A DNA stretch of 64,000 bases from Aquimarina macrocephali JAMB N27 (lineage in GTDB: Bacteria > Bacteroidota > Bacteroidia > Flavobacteriales > Flavobacteriaceae), in contig NZ_JACA01000003.1 of NCBI RefSeq assembly GCF_000520995.1, forward strand, positions 1-64,000, in the 5' to 3' direction. The position numbers were made by a program, and so were the translations under genes. The notes under the pieces were generated by a model. That model was not told the origin of the DNA, did not search any database, and saw nothing but the letters and a program-made list of their open reading frames with translations. Below are positions 1-13,400 of this stretch, one piece after another. Numbering within the stretch: the first letter of the stretch is position 1; each line of letters opens with the position of its first letter.

Positions 1-1440
1 CGTAGCTTCGGTTTCCGTTATTGTAAATCCAACAATACTTAATTCCAGGCTATCATTATCGATAATTTCCCCTATTCCTTGGTTATCAGATATTGATATT
101 CCTGCTTGTCCATTATTTTGTAAATTATTGAGATTGATAAGGTATGTTTCTGTAGGTTCAGCTATTGTATTTTCAAGGATATTTACATCAAATATTTGCG
201 TATTGTTATTGGTTCCTCCAAAGGTTAGTGTTGTTGCAGTGATGGCAGTATAATCCTCGCTTGCTATTGCGGTATTATCTGCGGTACTATAGTCCACAGT
301 AAAATTATTTTGCACATCTCCAGTTAAGGTTACAGTAAAGGTTGCAGTACCATCTGCTTCATTAACACTCACATCGTCGATACTTAGCGTAGCATTATCA
401 TTATCATTGATGGTGCTGGTTGCGGTAGCTGTTGCGATGCTTACTTGTTGTGCATTTGTATTCGTTAATGCTATAGTTCCTGTAAAAGTTTCCGTAGGTT
501 CAGCAATAGCGTCTCCGAGTATAGACACAGGTAAATTGATCGTGTTGTTTCCTGCAGACAGCGTATAAGATTGTGCAGTTTGTGATGTATAATCTGTACC
601 ATCCGTAGTTGTTATATGTGCAGTGGTTAATGTAAATGTTATATCCTCTTCAGCTACAATGTTGCTAGTCACGGTAAAGTTAGCTGTTTGCGTAGCTTCT
701 GTTTCAGTGATGGTAAATCCAGCAATACTTAATTCTAAGCTATCATTATCATTAATGGTACTGGTTGCGATAGCTGTTGCGATGGTTACTTGTTGTGCAT
801 TTGTATTGGTTAATGCTATAGTTCCTGTAAAAGCTTCCGTAGGTTCTGCGATGATATCCCCGAGTATAGATACAGGTAGATTGATCGTGTTGTTTCCTGC
901 GGATAGCGTATAAGATTGTGCAGTTTGTGATGTATAATCTGTACCCTCAGTAGTTGTTATATGTGCTGTGGTTAGTGTAAATGTTATATCCTCTTCAGCT
1001 ACAATGTTGCTAGTCACTACAAAGTTAGCTGTTTGCGTAGCTTCGGTTTCCGTTATTGTAAATCCAACAATACTTAATTCCAGGCTATCATTATCGATAA
1101 TTTCCCCTATTCCTTGGTTATCAGATATTGATATTCCTGCTTGTCCATTATTTTGTAAATTATTGAGATTGATAAGGTATGTTTCTGTAGGTTCAGCTAT
1201 TGTATTTTCAAGGATATTTACATCAAATATTTGCGTATTGTTATTGGTTCCTCCAAAGGTTAGTGTTGTTGCAGTGATGGCCGTATAATCCTCGCTTGCT
1301 ATTGCGGTATTATCTGCGGTACTATAGTTCACAGTAAAATTATTTTGCACATTTCCAGTTAAGGTTACAGTAAAGGTTGCAGTACCATCTGCTTCATTAA
1401 CACTCACATCATTGATACTTAAGGTGGCGGTATCATTATC
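1..1440 (-). repeat. 345-bp near-identical tandem Calx-beta units
   Basis: Unit boundaries, the NDND codons (TATCATTATC on the plus strand), recur near 1440, 1086, 741, 405 and 51, giving a period of 345 bp (115 residues). Two unit types occur: A (VNEADGTATFTVTLTG) and B (FTITETEATQTANFVVTSN). Read in the gene's direction the order is A, B, B, A, B. The first 400 bases match 1036-1435 with only a handful of differences, an exact offset of 1,035 bp. This implies recent duplication of a three-unit block, probably continuing beyond the left edge. Confidence 0.9.
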
Positions 1441-4400
1441 ATTAATCTCACCAATAGCTGAAAGAGCATTAACACCCCCATTTAGTGTAATACTTTGCCC
1501 ATTTGTAATTAGGTTATTAATAGTTCCATTAAGGGTTTCTGTTGGCTCAATGAGGTTGTCATTATTAATTATAACGTTAACTACCTGGCTCTCTGCATTT
1601 GCTCCTCCAAATGTTAATAAAGTAGTTGTTATTGCCGTGTAATCCGATCCGGCAATTGCAGAAATGTCAGAACTAGCAAACTCTAGGGTCATTTCATTCT
1701 GTATCGATTTATCTGTTGAAATTGTAAAATCAGCAGTACCAATATTTTCATTTACACTAAAACCTGTTATAGAAATCACGGCACTGTCATCATTAGTAAT
1801 GGTTCCTATAGCAGAGTCATCACTAAATGTAATAGATGAACTCGGAGCTGATACGGGAGTAATATTGCTTAAGTTTACTAAGAAGGATTCATCTAATTCT
1901 ATAATTTCATCTCCATTAATAGTAATTTCGATGGTTTCTTGTTCGTTAGCCAATCCTTCAAAGGTTAGTGTTCCTGAGTTAGCAACATAATCAGAGTTTA
2001 CAGTCGTAGCGGTTCCATCTACAGTAGTATAGTCTAATGTTAAACCATCTTCTACTTCTCCACTTAGTTCGACTGTAAATGTAAGTGTGGATGTACCTGC
2101 ATTTCCTTCCGCAATGGATACGGCTGAAATAGATAGCGTAGTGCTGTCATCATTAATAATAGTACCAACGCCAGTTTTTCCGGCTGCATCAATAGTAATG
2201 TTTTTACCAGGAGCAATTATACTATTAAGAACAACATTAAATGTTTCATTGATTTCTACTGCTGTATCTCCGTTGACAGAAATGATAATATTTTGTGTTT
2301 CTCCTATTGCTCCGCTTATAAAATCAATACGCCCACCATTAGCTGTAAAATCTGATGGTGCTCTGGCTTCGACATTAGAAGTAAAGAATGTAACACCATA
2401 ACCACCAACAATTTCAGCTCCAGAATGAGTAATAGTAAATATGTAATCAATGGTACCTGAATTACCTTCTGTTTCTATTACACTATCAATCGAAAGGGTG
2501 GCGGCATCATCATCTGTATTATTTACTAATACATCATCAGGATCTAATCCGTCATAATTATCATCTGTAGTTAATGTTGTATCTACTGTATTGACAATAG
2601 TATAGGAAATACTACCATCCACAAGAATATCATCAATACCTGTTACAGTTACAGTTTGTGGAATATCCCAGTCTGCGGCAGTAAAAGTTAAAGAAGATGT
2701 GTTCACCGTTCCTTCATTAGTATTATTACTGGCTACATTCACCACCACTACATAATCTTGTGTACCTGTTGCTGGTTTGCTTGTTAAAACAACAGTAAAT
2801 GTTGCAGTTCCTCCAGCTTCTGAAGTTGTTAATGAAGTAGGAGTTACAATAAATCCTGCGTTGTCGTTATCTTCATTAATAATACTAATGTCATTCACGA
2901 CTAATGAAACATATTTAGGATCCAAAGAAGTTGTATTACTAGTAACAATTGTATATGTAATATCACCGTCTACAATATCATCATCCTTACCAGTGACTGT
3001 TACAGTTTGATTGATATTCCAATCTGATGGAGTAAAGGTTAACGATATAGGATTAAAAGTATCACTTTCTGTTAGATCATTACTAGAAAGTGTTATCGAT
3101 ACATTTTCTATAGGTTCAGTATCAAGAACAACTGTAAAAGTAGCTGTACCATTACCTTCAGTGGTATTTCCAGAAATGGTTGATACTGTTACCCCCGCAA
3201 TGTCATTATCCAAATTGGTTGCGGCAACATCTGCTGGGTCAACATTTTCATATCCTGATAAATCATCGGTAGCAGCTTGATCAGTAGTTAGAATAATATT
3301 ATAACCAATATCATCATCATCAAGGTCATCATTTACACCTGTTATGGTCACTGTTTGCGGAGTATCCCAATTGGATGCATCAAATGTTAATGTATTTGTT
3401 GATACGGTTCCTTCTGTTACATCATCACTTACTACGTTGAAGACTACAGTACCCGATGGTTCAAAGGGCAATACGACTGTGAAAGTATCTGTGGCTAAAT
3501 CTTCTGAAGTTTGAATAGAAGTTTCTGAAACGATAACTGTATTATTGGGCAGTGCATTTACCGTTACTAAGAAGTCACAAGTTTGCGTATTACCAGCAGA
3601 ATCTTCAGCAATGTAGGTAACTGTAGTTGTTCCCAAATTGAAGTTGGCACTGTTCAATTCATTAATTCCCGAAGCTTGTGGTGCTCCAATAGTAGCTCCA
3701 GAAAGTTCGTATGTAAGTTTGGTTACAGAACAATTGTCTGTATATACTGGAGCAGAAATACCAGAAACTGTAACCGATGAGTCGCCTACATTATCAAGGT
3801 CTTGAGTTATATTAGTAGGGCAAGAAGAAATGGTTGGTATTTCAGTATCAGTAACGATAACATCAAAAGTTACTGTTTCTGTATTTGAAGGAGAAGCATT
3901 ATCCGATACTGTCCAAGTAACCGTTGTTGTTCCTGATTCAAACACTTGACCGTTTAACGTGGTGTTGGGTCCTGTGATAACCGTAGTCACCCCTGTTAAC
4001 GCATAGGTAATGGTTGGGTTAGTATCGCAATTGTCAGTTGGATTCCATGCATTATCTATATGAGTATAAGTACAAACATTAGCATCGGTAACTACATTTC
4101 TGTCTGTTGAATCATCCAAAGTAGGAGCTTGTATATCTTGAATGGTGATAGTAGTACTACATACGTTTGTACGTCCAGAAGAATCTGTTACTCGTAAATA
4201 GATTGTGTTATTTCCTATTTCAGCACAGTTGTATGTTAATGATGAACTATATGTAGTATCATCTTTTGATATTTCGTAAGTTGAAATGGAGCAATTATCA
4301 GTAGAACCATTGTTTATAGCTACTTGTGTTAAGGATACAGTGCCATCTCTTTGTATTTGGATAGTAGCCGTTTGGCATGTTGCTACTGGGTCTTCAGTAT

Positions 4401-7400
4401 CTGTTACTGTTACTGTATAAGAACAACTATTACTATTACCTTCAGCATCCAAAACTGTCCAGATTACTGTTGTAGTTCCTTGCTCAAATATTTGTCCGTT
4501 TAAGGTAGTGTTTGCTCCAGTAATTGTTGTAGTAGCACCAGTAAGATTGTAGGTTAGAGAAGGAGACGTATCACAGTTATCTGTAACAATAGCATTTAGA
4601 CTGTTATCAATATGTGTATAAGTACAAGCATTATTATCTGTTACGACAAATTGATTTGAAGGGCATGAAGTAAATACAGGAGATATATTGTCTTCAACGG
4701 TAACAGTAGCCGTACATGTTGATTCATTTCCATTAGTATCCGTTACAGTCAACGTAATAGTGTTTTGCCCTAAATTTGAACAATCAAAAGTACTTTCATC
4801 AACCGAAAGGAGATTGATTCCACAAGAATCTGAAGAACCATCATCAATATCTTCTGCTAGGATACTAGCGTCTCCAAATTCATCTAATTGAATCGTAATA
4901 TCTCTACACATTGTGATTGGAGGTGTATTATCTTCAACAGTTACTGTTGTAGTACAGATATTCGTATTACCAGCAATATCTGTAATAGTAAGAGTAACTG
5001 TGTTTGCACCAACTTCTGCACATGTAAAGGTATTAGGAGATATATTTGCTGTAAAGTTTGGGCAATTATCCGAAGATCCAAAGGCTATAGAATCAATATC
5101 AGTATTTGATAAACTGTAGGCTCCAGTAGCATCTAATTGAATTGTAATTGGAGTGCAGGAAGCAACTGGATTTATTGTGTCTTCTACAGTAACTATTACA
5201 TCATCGGTAGACGTATTCCCACTAGTATCTGTGACTGTTAAGGTGACTGTATTTGGGCCAAAATCGGCACAGCTAAAGTCAGTTTTATTAATAGCTAAAC
5301 TTTGTATACCGCAATTATCTGTAGAACCATTATTAATATCATTGGTTGTTATATTTGCAGAACCGCTAGCGTCTAATTGTATAGATATGTTTTGGCCTAT
5401 AGCAATTGGCGTAGTGGTATCATTAACTGTAACTGTAAAGGAGCATTGGGAAGAAACACCACTACCATCAATAGCAGTCCAGGTGACAGTAGTGGTACCA
5501 CTATTAAATATTTGTCCATTTAAAGAGGTGTTTGCAGGGTTATCTGCTAATACAGTATCTCCAGATAGAGCGTAGGTAAGATTATTTATTGCGACACAAC
5601 CGTCTGTGGCAGTAGCATTCCAATCTGTTCCGTTATGTTCGTATCCACACTTATCACTATCAGTTCCTGCAATTTGTGCGGTAGTGCAAGTTATTACTGG
5701 AGCAATATCATCTTCGACCGTAACTAAGGCGGTTGTCGTTGATATATTATTATTTACATCAGTTACGGTAAGAGTAACGGTATTTGTAGCTGGATTAATT
5801 CCTAGATTTGAGCAATCAAAATTTGTTTTGTCTAAGATTATAGATGCAATACCACAACTATCAGAAGAACCATTATTAATGTCTCCTGCTGTTATGGTAG
5901 CGTTACCAGTATTGTCTAAGTTTATGGTAATATCTTGTGCGATAGCAATAGGAGAAATATTGTCTTCTACAGTCACAACAGCTGTACATGTGTCTGAGTT
6001 CCCTGTAGTATCTGTTACGGTTAAGGTGATCGTATTTGGACCAACATCGGTACAATCAAAACTACTTTTACTAAGCACTCTCACCAATGAGTCTTGACAA
6101 TTATCGAAGGAGCCATTATCAATATCTAAACCTGTTATGTTTGTATTACCAGTAGCATCCAAAGCAACTGTAATATTTTTGCACACAGCAACAGGACTAA
6201 TATCGTCTTGAATAGTTACAGTAGCATCACAAGTACTGCTATTTCCATTTATATCAGTTACTGTTAAGGTTACTGAGTTAATCCCTAAATTAGTACAGTC
6301 AAAAGTGGTTTTACTTGCAGCTAAACTTACCGAACCACAAGCATCTGATGATCCATTATTAATATCTTCTGGAGTAATGGTTGCATTGCCAAAAGCATCT
6401 AAAACAACGGATATAGGTTTGCATAAAGCAGTTGGAGGTGTTACGTCTTGTACAGTAACCGTTGCATTACAACTGCTAATGTTACCATTATTGTCGGTAA
6501 CCGTTAATGTTACTGCATTTACGCCGATTTCTACACAAGAAAAGGTATTTGGTGTTACCACCAAACTATTGATTCCACTAGGATCAGATGTTCCAAGTGC
6601 AATTGCATTCACATTGTCAGTTGTTAACGAATAATTACCTGTGTTATCAAGGTTTATGATAATATTGTTGCATACTACTGTAGGATCTTCAATGTCTTCA
6701 ATGATTACTTGATAGGTACCTGTATCAGTATTGCCATTCACATCAGTTGCTTCCCAAACTACAGTATGGGTTCCAACTCCAAAGCTTTCCCCAATAATAG
6801 AAGTTGAAAGATCAGTACCAATAATGCTTCCACCATCGATCTGATATGTAATAGTTTGTAAACCACAGTTATCAGTTGCGGGGATATTCCATGAAAGATC
6901 AACAGGACTTTTGGCGGTATAGGTGTTGAATCCTGTATCTAAACTTCGTGTTTGTGTTGCAATCGTGACAAATGTAGGGCTCTGTGTATCTGTTATCGTA
7001 AATTCAGAGGTACAGGTTGTGCCTACGTTATCACTTGTGTCATATAAACGCCAAAGCACTGTTGTAGTTGGGTTTGCGGTAGTTCCCATAGGTATTTGCT
7101 CTCCAGATAGAGTAGTACTTAAATCTGATCCAACTTCAGTGGCTCCATCTATAGAATAGGTAAGTCGTGATAGTCCTGCATTGTCTTCAAAGGAGAAAGG
7201 ATCAAATTCAGAACCAACAACTTGATAATAACACTCACCGGTTTCAGCTGTTTGACTAATTGTTGTATCTGGGCAGTTATTAATAACAGGTAATTCTACA
7301 TCTGTAACTACTATCTCAATACTGCAAGAAGTAATATTATTGCTATCATCGGTAGCAGTCCAAATAACTGTTGTTGTTCCAATAGGAAATGTTTCACCGG

Positions 7401-10400
7401 TCAAAGAGGTTTTATTGTTATAATCATTATTTAATGTAACATCACAATTATCGCTAAAACTTGTTGGGTCAAACTCTGCGACTATAGCCGTATAATAGGC
7501 TTCTGTACTGTCTGTATTTCTATTAAATTGGTTTCCGGAATCACCTGCTGAGCAATTTATTGTAGGAAAAGTATTGTCTATTACCGTGACCTTAAAATCG
7601 TAATTAAACGTATTACCAGCTTCGTCTGTTACCGTATAAGTAACATCAGTATCTCCTAATGGAAATTCATATCCGGGTACTGCTAAAGCGGGTGTAATAA
7701 TTATGGCTAAACCTCCTTGAACCGTAACATTGTCAATAAAAGTAGGTGCCGTATAATTTACTTCTTCACTACAACCACTTGATATATTTACTGAAATATT
7801 AGTTGGTGCAGCTAGAAGACGAGGATCTTCTGTGTCTACAACGGTAACTGTAAAAATAGCTGTACCTACATTACCGCTATCATCAGTAGCTTCCCACGTA
7901 ATAGAATTATCGCCCAGAGCTAACTGTTGACCATCTAATGTAGTAACATTAAACTCATTTACGATTTTAGTTACAATTCCGCAATTGTCTGAAGCAGTTA
8001 CATCATCAAATTCGGATCCTTGAACGGTATAAAAATTCTGATTGAGATCCGTAGGTCTTACTTGATTTCCTTGGACCACAATAATTGGTGGTTCGTTATC
8101 ATTAATCGTTAATACGTATGAGCAGGTACTTGTTTGTCCACCAGAATCCTCTGATAACCAGTTGATGGTTATTTTTCCGGTATTGACACCATTTTCAGGC
8201 CCTCTGGGAATCGTAATTCCAGAAAGTGTATTTGTACCGGTGACTAGCGTGCTGGTTTCTGGATTAATAAAGCTCCATGTTAAACTGGGTGCTGTACAAT
8301 TATCTGTTGCGTCTGTTGGGTCTAACTCGTTTCCTACTACCGTATAAGAACAACTACCAGAGTCTACGTTTCTTGCCTGATCTGATAAACAAGTAATCGT
8401 TGGAGCGGTGTCAGTAACCGTAACATCAAAAGAGCAGATAAGAATATTACCATTATTGTCGGTGGCAGTATAAGTAACGGTTGTAGTTCCTAGATCAAAT
8501 AAGCTACCTGGAGAAAAGTTCGATACAAAAGAATCCATACCAGAACAAATATCAGTAGCTGTTAGTGCTGGCCATGATACAACAGCTTGACAAGATGCTC
8601 CCTCTGCAGTAACAACTATTTCAGAACTAGGACAATTAGTAATGGTTGGTGCCTCATTATCAACAATCGTTACATTTTGATCATAGGACGTCTGATTTCC
8701 TGCTTCATCTGTCAATACCCATCGTATCACCGTAAGCCCTATTGGGAAAGTTGCAGGTGCATTACTAGTAATTATTATGTTTCCGGGTATTGAGCAATTG
8801 TCTGTAGCAGTAGGTGGGGTTAGTGTTGTTGTATTATTGCAGATTCCAGGGGTTACATTTAGAGTTACATCCTCAAAAGGAGTATCTAAAACAGGTCCTT
8901 CTTCATCTTCAACAGTAAAATCAAAACTGCATGTACTTGTATATAAGGTTCCTCCTACGGTTTGTGTAGCTGTCCAAGTAATAATGGTTGTGCCTACAGG
9001 AATGTCTGCTCCTGCCAAGGTAGTATTAGAAGGCGCACCGGCTAAGTCATGAGTTAGCGTACGAGATACTCCAGCAGAAGAAACAAAGGTAGTATCATAA
9101 CTTGTATCTCCATTTGGTATGGTAAAAGAACAAGAACCATTATCTGTAGTCTGGGTGGCATTACCAGAGCATGCAACTTCTGGTTCAAGAGCGTCTACAA
9201 CAACTACATTAACATCACAAGTTGTAGTGTTTGTCCCATCACTGGCAGTCCACGTAAAAGTGTAATTACCAGCGGTTAGTTCTTCACCATTTAAAAATTC
9301 TGTACCTGTTCTGTTGTTTGTATAAGAAACTATTTCGCAGTTATCTGATACTGGTGGTGTGAATTCATTACCATTAACATAATAAAAATCTACATTCGAA
9401 TTAGTATATTCTCTGTAATAAGTAACAGTAGGGCAGGTGATTATTGGAGCTTGATTGTCTGTTACTATAACCCGTTGTGTATGAAATTGAAAATTTCCTC
9501 TTATATCTCTAGCAGTCCAATACACTAAAGTCTCACCTAATTCAAAAATAGTTTCATTAGTTGATTGGGTATATATAATGTCCAGAGGCCCATCACAGTT
9601 ATCAGTAGATGTTGGAGTGCCTAAGTTTACACCAGTAGTAACACAATCACCTAGATCTGCATTGGTGTTTATGTCTGACGGCCAGTTTATTACGGGGCCT
9701 TGGTTATCAATAATGAAAATACTATATGTACAATAAGAATTAGAACTGGAACCATTATCGACTGTCCATGTCACAACAGTTTCTCCTCTATTTAATACAA
9801 CGCCAGCTAAACTTGAACCACCACTTCCAATAGTTACTCCTGTTAATATATAGGAAAATGTTACTCCTGTTGCTGTGGAAGAAACATCCATTTCGGCTCC
9901 TTGAACCGTATAAGTACATATATTTGAGCCTGTATTTCTAGACTGGTTTTGTCTACAGGTCACTGGTGGTGAGGGATCTGTATTATCATTAATGGTAATC
10001 GTCATTACACAAGTAGAAATATTACCCAATGCATCTGTAAAAGTCCAAGTAAGGGTTGTGGTTCCTACAGGAAACTGTACCCCAGAGAGACTATTTGTAT
10101 TATTAAAATCATTGATTATTGTAAATGAAGAGCAGTCAAAGATCCTAAATGGCTTAAATTCATCTCCAAAAACAGTGTAGTAATTTTGTCCTTGGTCTAC
10201 TCTTCTTGTAATATTTGATCTACAATTAAAAGTAGGAGCATCATCATCTACAACTGTGATATCTTGAGTGGCAGAAGAAATGTTTCCATGAATATCTTCT
10301 ACAAACCAAGTCACCGATTGTGTACCTATATTATAACTGTTATTTATAGAATTGTTCCACACTCTTAATACTCCACAATTATCTGATGTAATAGGAGTTC

Positions 10401-13400
10401 CTAATGAAGCGACCTGCGCTGTACAACGATTTGTAGTTCCTATGGTAATATCTGCGGGAGCCGTTATAGAAGGAGATTCGTTATCATTTATAATAACGAA
10501 GAAGTTACAAGTGTCTGTATACGTTATGCCATCAACTACTTGAGAAGCTGTCCAGTTAACCAAGGTGGTACCTTCTGGAAAAACAGCTCCAGCCAAAGTA
10601 GCTGAGTTGTTATAACCATTTACTAAGGTCGCACCCGCTGTTGATGCAAAAGGATCAAATTCTGTTCCTTGTGTAGTATAATTACATTGATTTGTATCGG
10701 TATCCTTTACCTGATTATCAACACAGCTTAAAGAAGGGTACAAGCTAGAAGTTACATTAACTGTTATTATACAAGTTTGTGTGTTAGCAGGAACAGCATT
10801 ATCAGTAGCTGTCCAGGTAATAACATTCATACCTACATTTAATTGTACTCCAGTAATATTGGTGCCAGAACCAGTAGTAACCCCAGTTATAGCATAGGTG
10901 TATGAAGCTAATCCACAATTATCATCGGCATTGGGTTTTAGTTCTCTATTTCTAACGGTATAAAAAGATTCTCCTCTATCTTTTATTCTTGTGATGGTGC
11001 TTGCAGGGCAATCAATTATTGGTTTTACATCATCTATAACAGTTACTTCAAGTGTTTTTGTTGTTGTATTTCCAGCATTGTCTGTAATACTCCAATTTAT
11101 CGTAGTAGTTCCCACTGGGAAAGTTGCAAAAGCTAGAGAACGATAATTATTATAATCATTTATAACAGTAAAGTTTTCTAAAGTACAATTATCTATGATC
11201 GCTTGTGGATCAAATTCTATGCCTACAGTTTCATAAAAACAATTGTCATTACTAGTTGATTTTGATACACTAACTGTAGTATTAGAACTAGCAACCAATT
11301 CAAAATTGGGAGCTGTAATATCCAGTACTTCTACTTGATATTCCATTGTAGATACACTTCCACCAGCATCCGTTGCTGTCCATACTACAACGGTGATGCC
11401 AACAGGGAAATCGAATCCTGCTAAAGTATTGGTTCCATTTTGATTGTTTACAAGGGTAACTCCTGGGCAATTATCAGTGACTGTAGTTGGATCAAATTCA
11501 GACCCTATAACAGTATAAACACAACCTCCTGTAGTGGCATTTTCAGTTTGATTGGCTACGGTAGAGATTGAAGGTACTTGTTGATCAACTACAGTAATAT
11601 TAAATTCACAACTAGCAGTATTTCCTATAACATCGGTTATGGTCCAAACTATTGTATGAATCCCTGCTGATAACACTTCATTTTCTAACGAGTTCGAAGT
11701 GCCACCAGAAACTCCGTCTAAAACATAAGAAATGGTTAAATCCCCGGGGATATCACAATTATCAGCTAATGCTGTAGAGTCAAATTCTGTGCCTTGAACA
11801 ATATAATCACAGGATCCTCCGGGTATATTTCTTAATAGATTACCATTACATTCAAATGTTGGAGCCTGATTGTCTGATACAGTTATGGTAAATGTATTTG
11901 CTACCACCGTATTCCCATTAACATCACCCAAAGTCCATTGAATGATATATGGATTGGTTTCGTCTTTTGGCAATTGTAATCCAGATAACGAAGTATTCCC
12001 TGTAAAAACAGTTGTTCCGTCTTTAGTAATGATATAAGTTGGATCTTGTAAATCACAATTATCCGAAATATCTTTTAAATCAAAGGTAGCATCATTGATT
12101 GTAAAGTAACATTGGGTTGGATCTGTGTTTCTTGCAAAATTTCCTGTTGGTGTTGTAAAAGTTGGATCCTGATTATCTTCTACCGATACATAAACGGTAC
12201 AACTAGAGCTGTTGCCATTTTCATCTACTGTAGTCCAAACTATTGTATTGGTGCCAACAGGTAATTTTTTACCTGCTAATGTCGCTGTTCCATCAAACGA
12301 ATTAGTAGTAGAATCTACTGCGCAACCATCATCTGTAGTAGGATCAAATTCTATTCCTTGAACAGTATAGGAACAATTTCCAGTATCCGCTTCTCGTATA
12401 AATGGACTTCCTGCTGTGCTTCCAGGAACGCAGGTTAACACAGGTGGTGTTAAATCATTTACAGTAACATCAAAACTCATAAATACTGAATTACCCGAAG
12501 TATCTGTAGCTCTGTAAATAACAGTTGTTGTTCCAACAGGAAAAACAGAACCGTTAGTTAAACCATCGATCTGAACTAAAGTAGTTCCTGGACAATTATC
12601 TGTAACTATGGGGTCTGTCCAATTAATTACTTTATCACATCCCACAGTAATATTTTCGGTAATGTCAGTAATTATAGAAATTTCTGGGTTTTCATTGTCA
12701 GTTACCGTTACTCTAAAACTAGTAGATCTTGTGTTTACACCATCACTCGCGGTCCATACAATTGTATTTAACCCGGTAGGGATAATAACCGCATCCAAAG
12801 TAGAAGCTACTACAGGTGGATCAGAATTTATTGTATAAGTAACAGAGGTAATAGCGCAATTGTCAGTAAAAACCGCATCAAACTCATTACCCAATACCGT
12901 ATACCCGCACACTGCCGTGGTTGTATTTTTAAATTGATTACTTACAGCTGTGACCGTTGGTTGTTGTGTGTCGACAACTGTTTTAGTAAATGTTAATGGA
13001 GTAGAGATATTTGTACCATCAGAAGCCGTCCAAGTAATTGTATTTGCCCCTAGTAGTATGGTTTCTCCAGCCAATGAACCTATTCCTGATAAAGAAGTAA
13101 CACCTGTTACTGTATAGGATAATACAGTTCCTGAACAATTATCAGTTACCGTAGGGTCAAATTGTGATCCTTGTATTGTATAGGTACAAGTGCTTGTGTC
13201 TGCATTTACATCTCCAGAGGTAGTTTCTGCACTTGCGCTTAATACAGGGGTAATATTGTCTACAATAGTTACGGTGGTGTTACAAGTGCTTGAATTACCA
13301 GTTTCGTCTGTAATAGTTACTGTAACTGAATTAGGACCTAGGTCAGAACAGTTAAAAGAGGTTTGGCTAAAGGTAAAAGCCAAATTGCCTGAAGTAGTAC

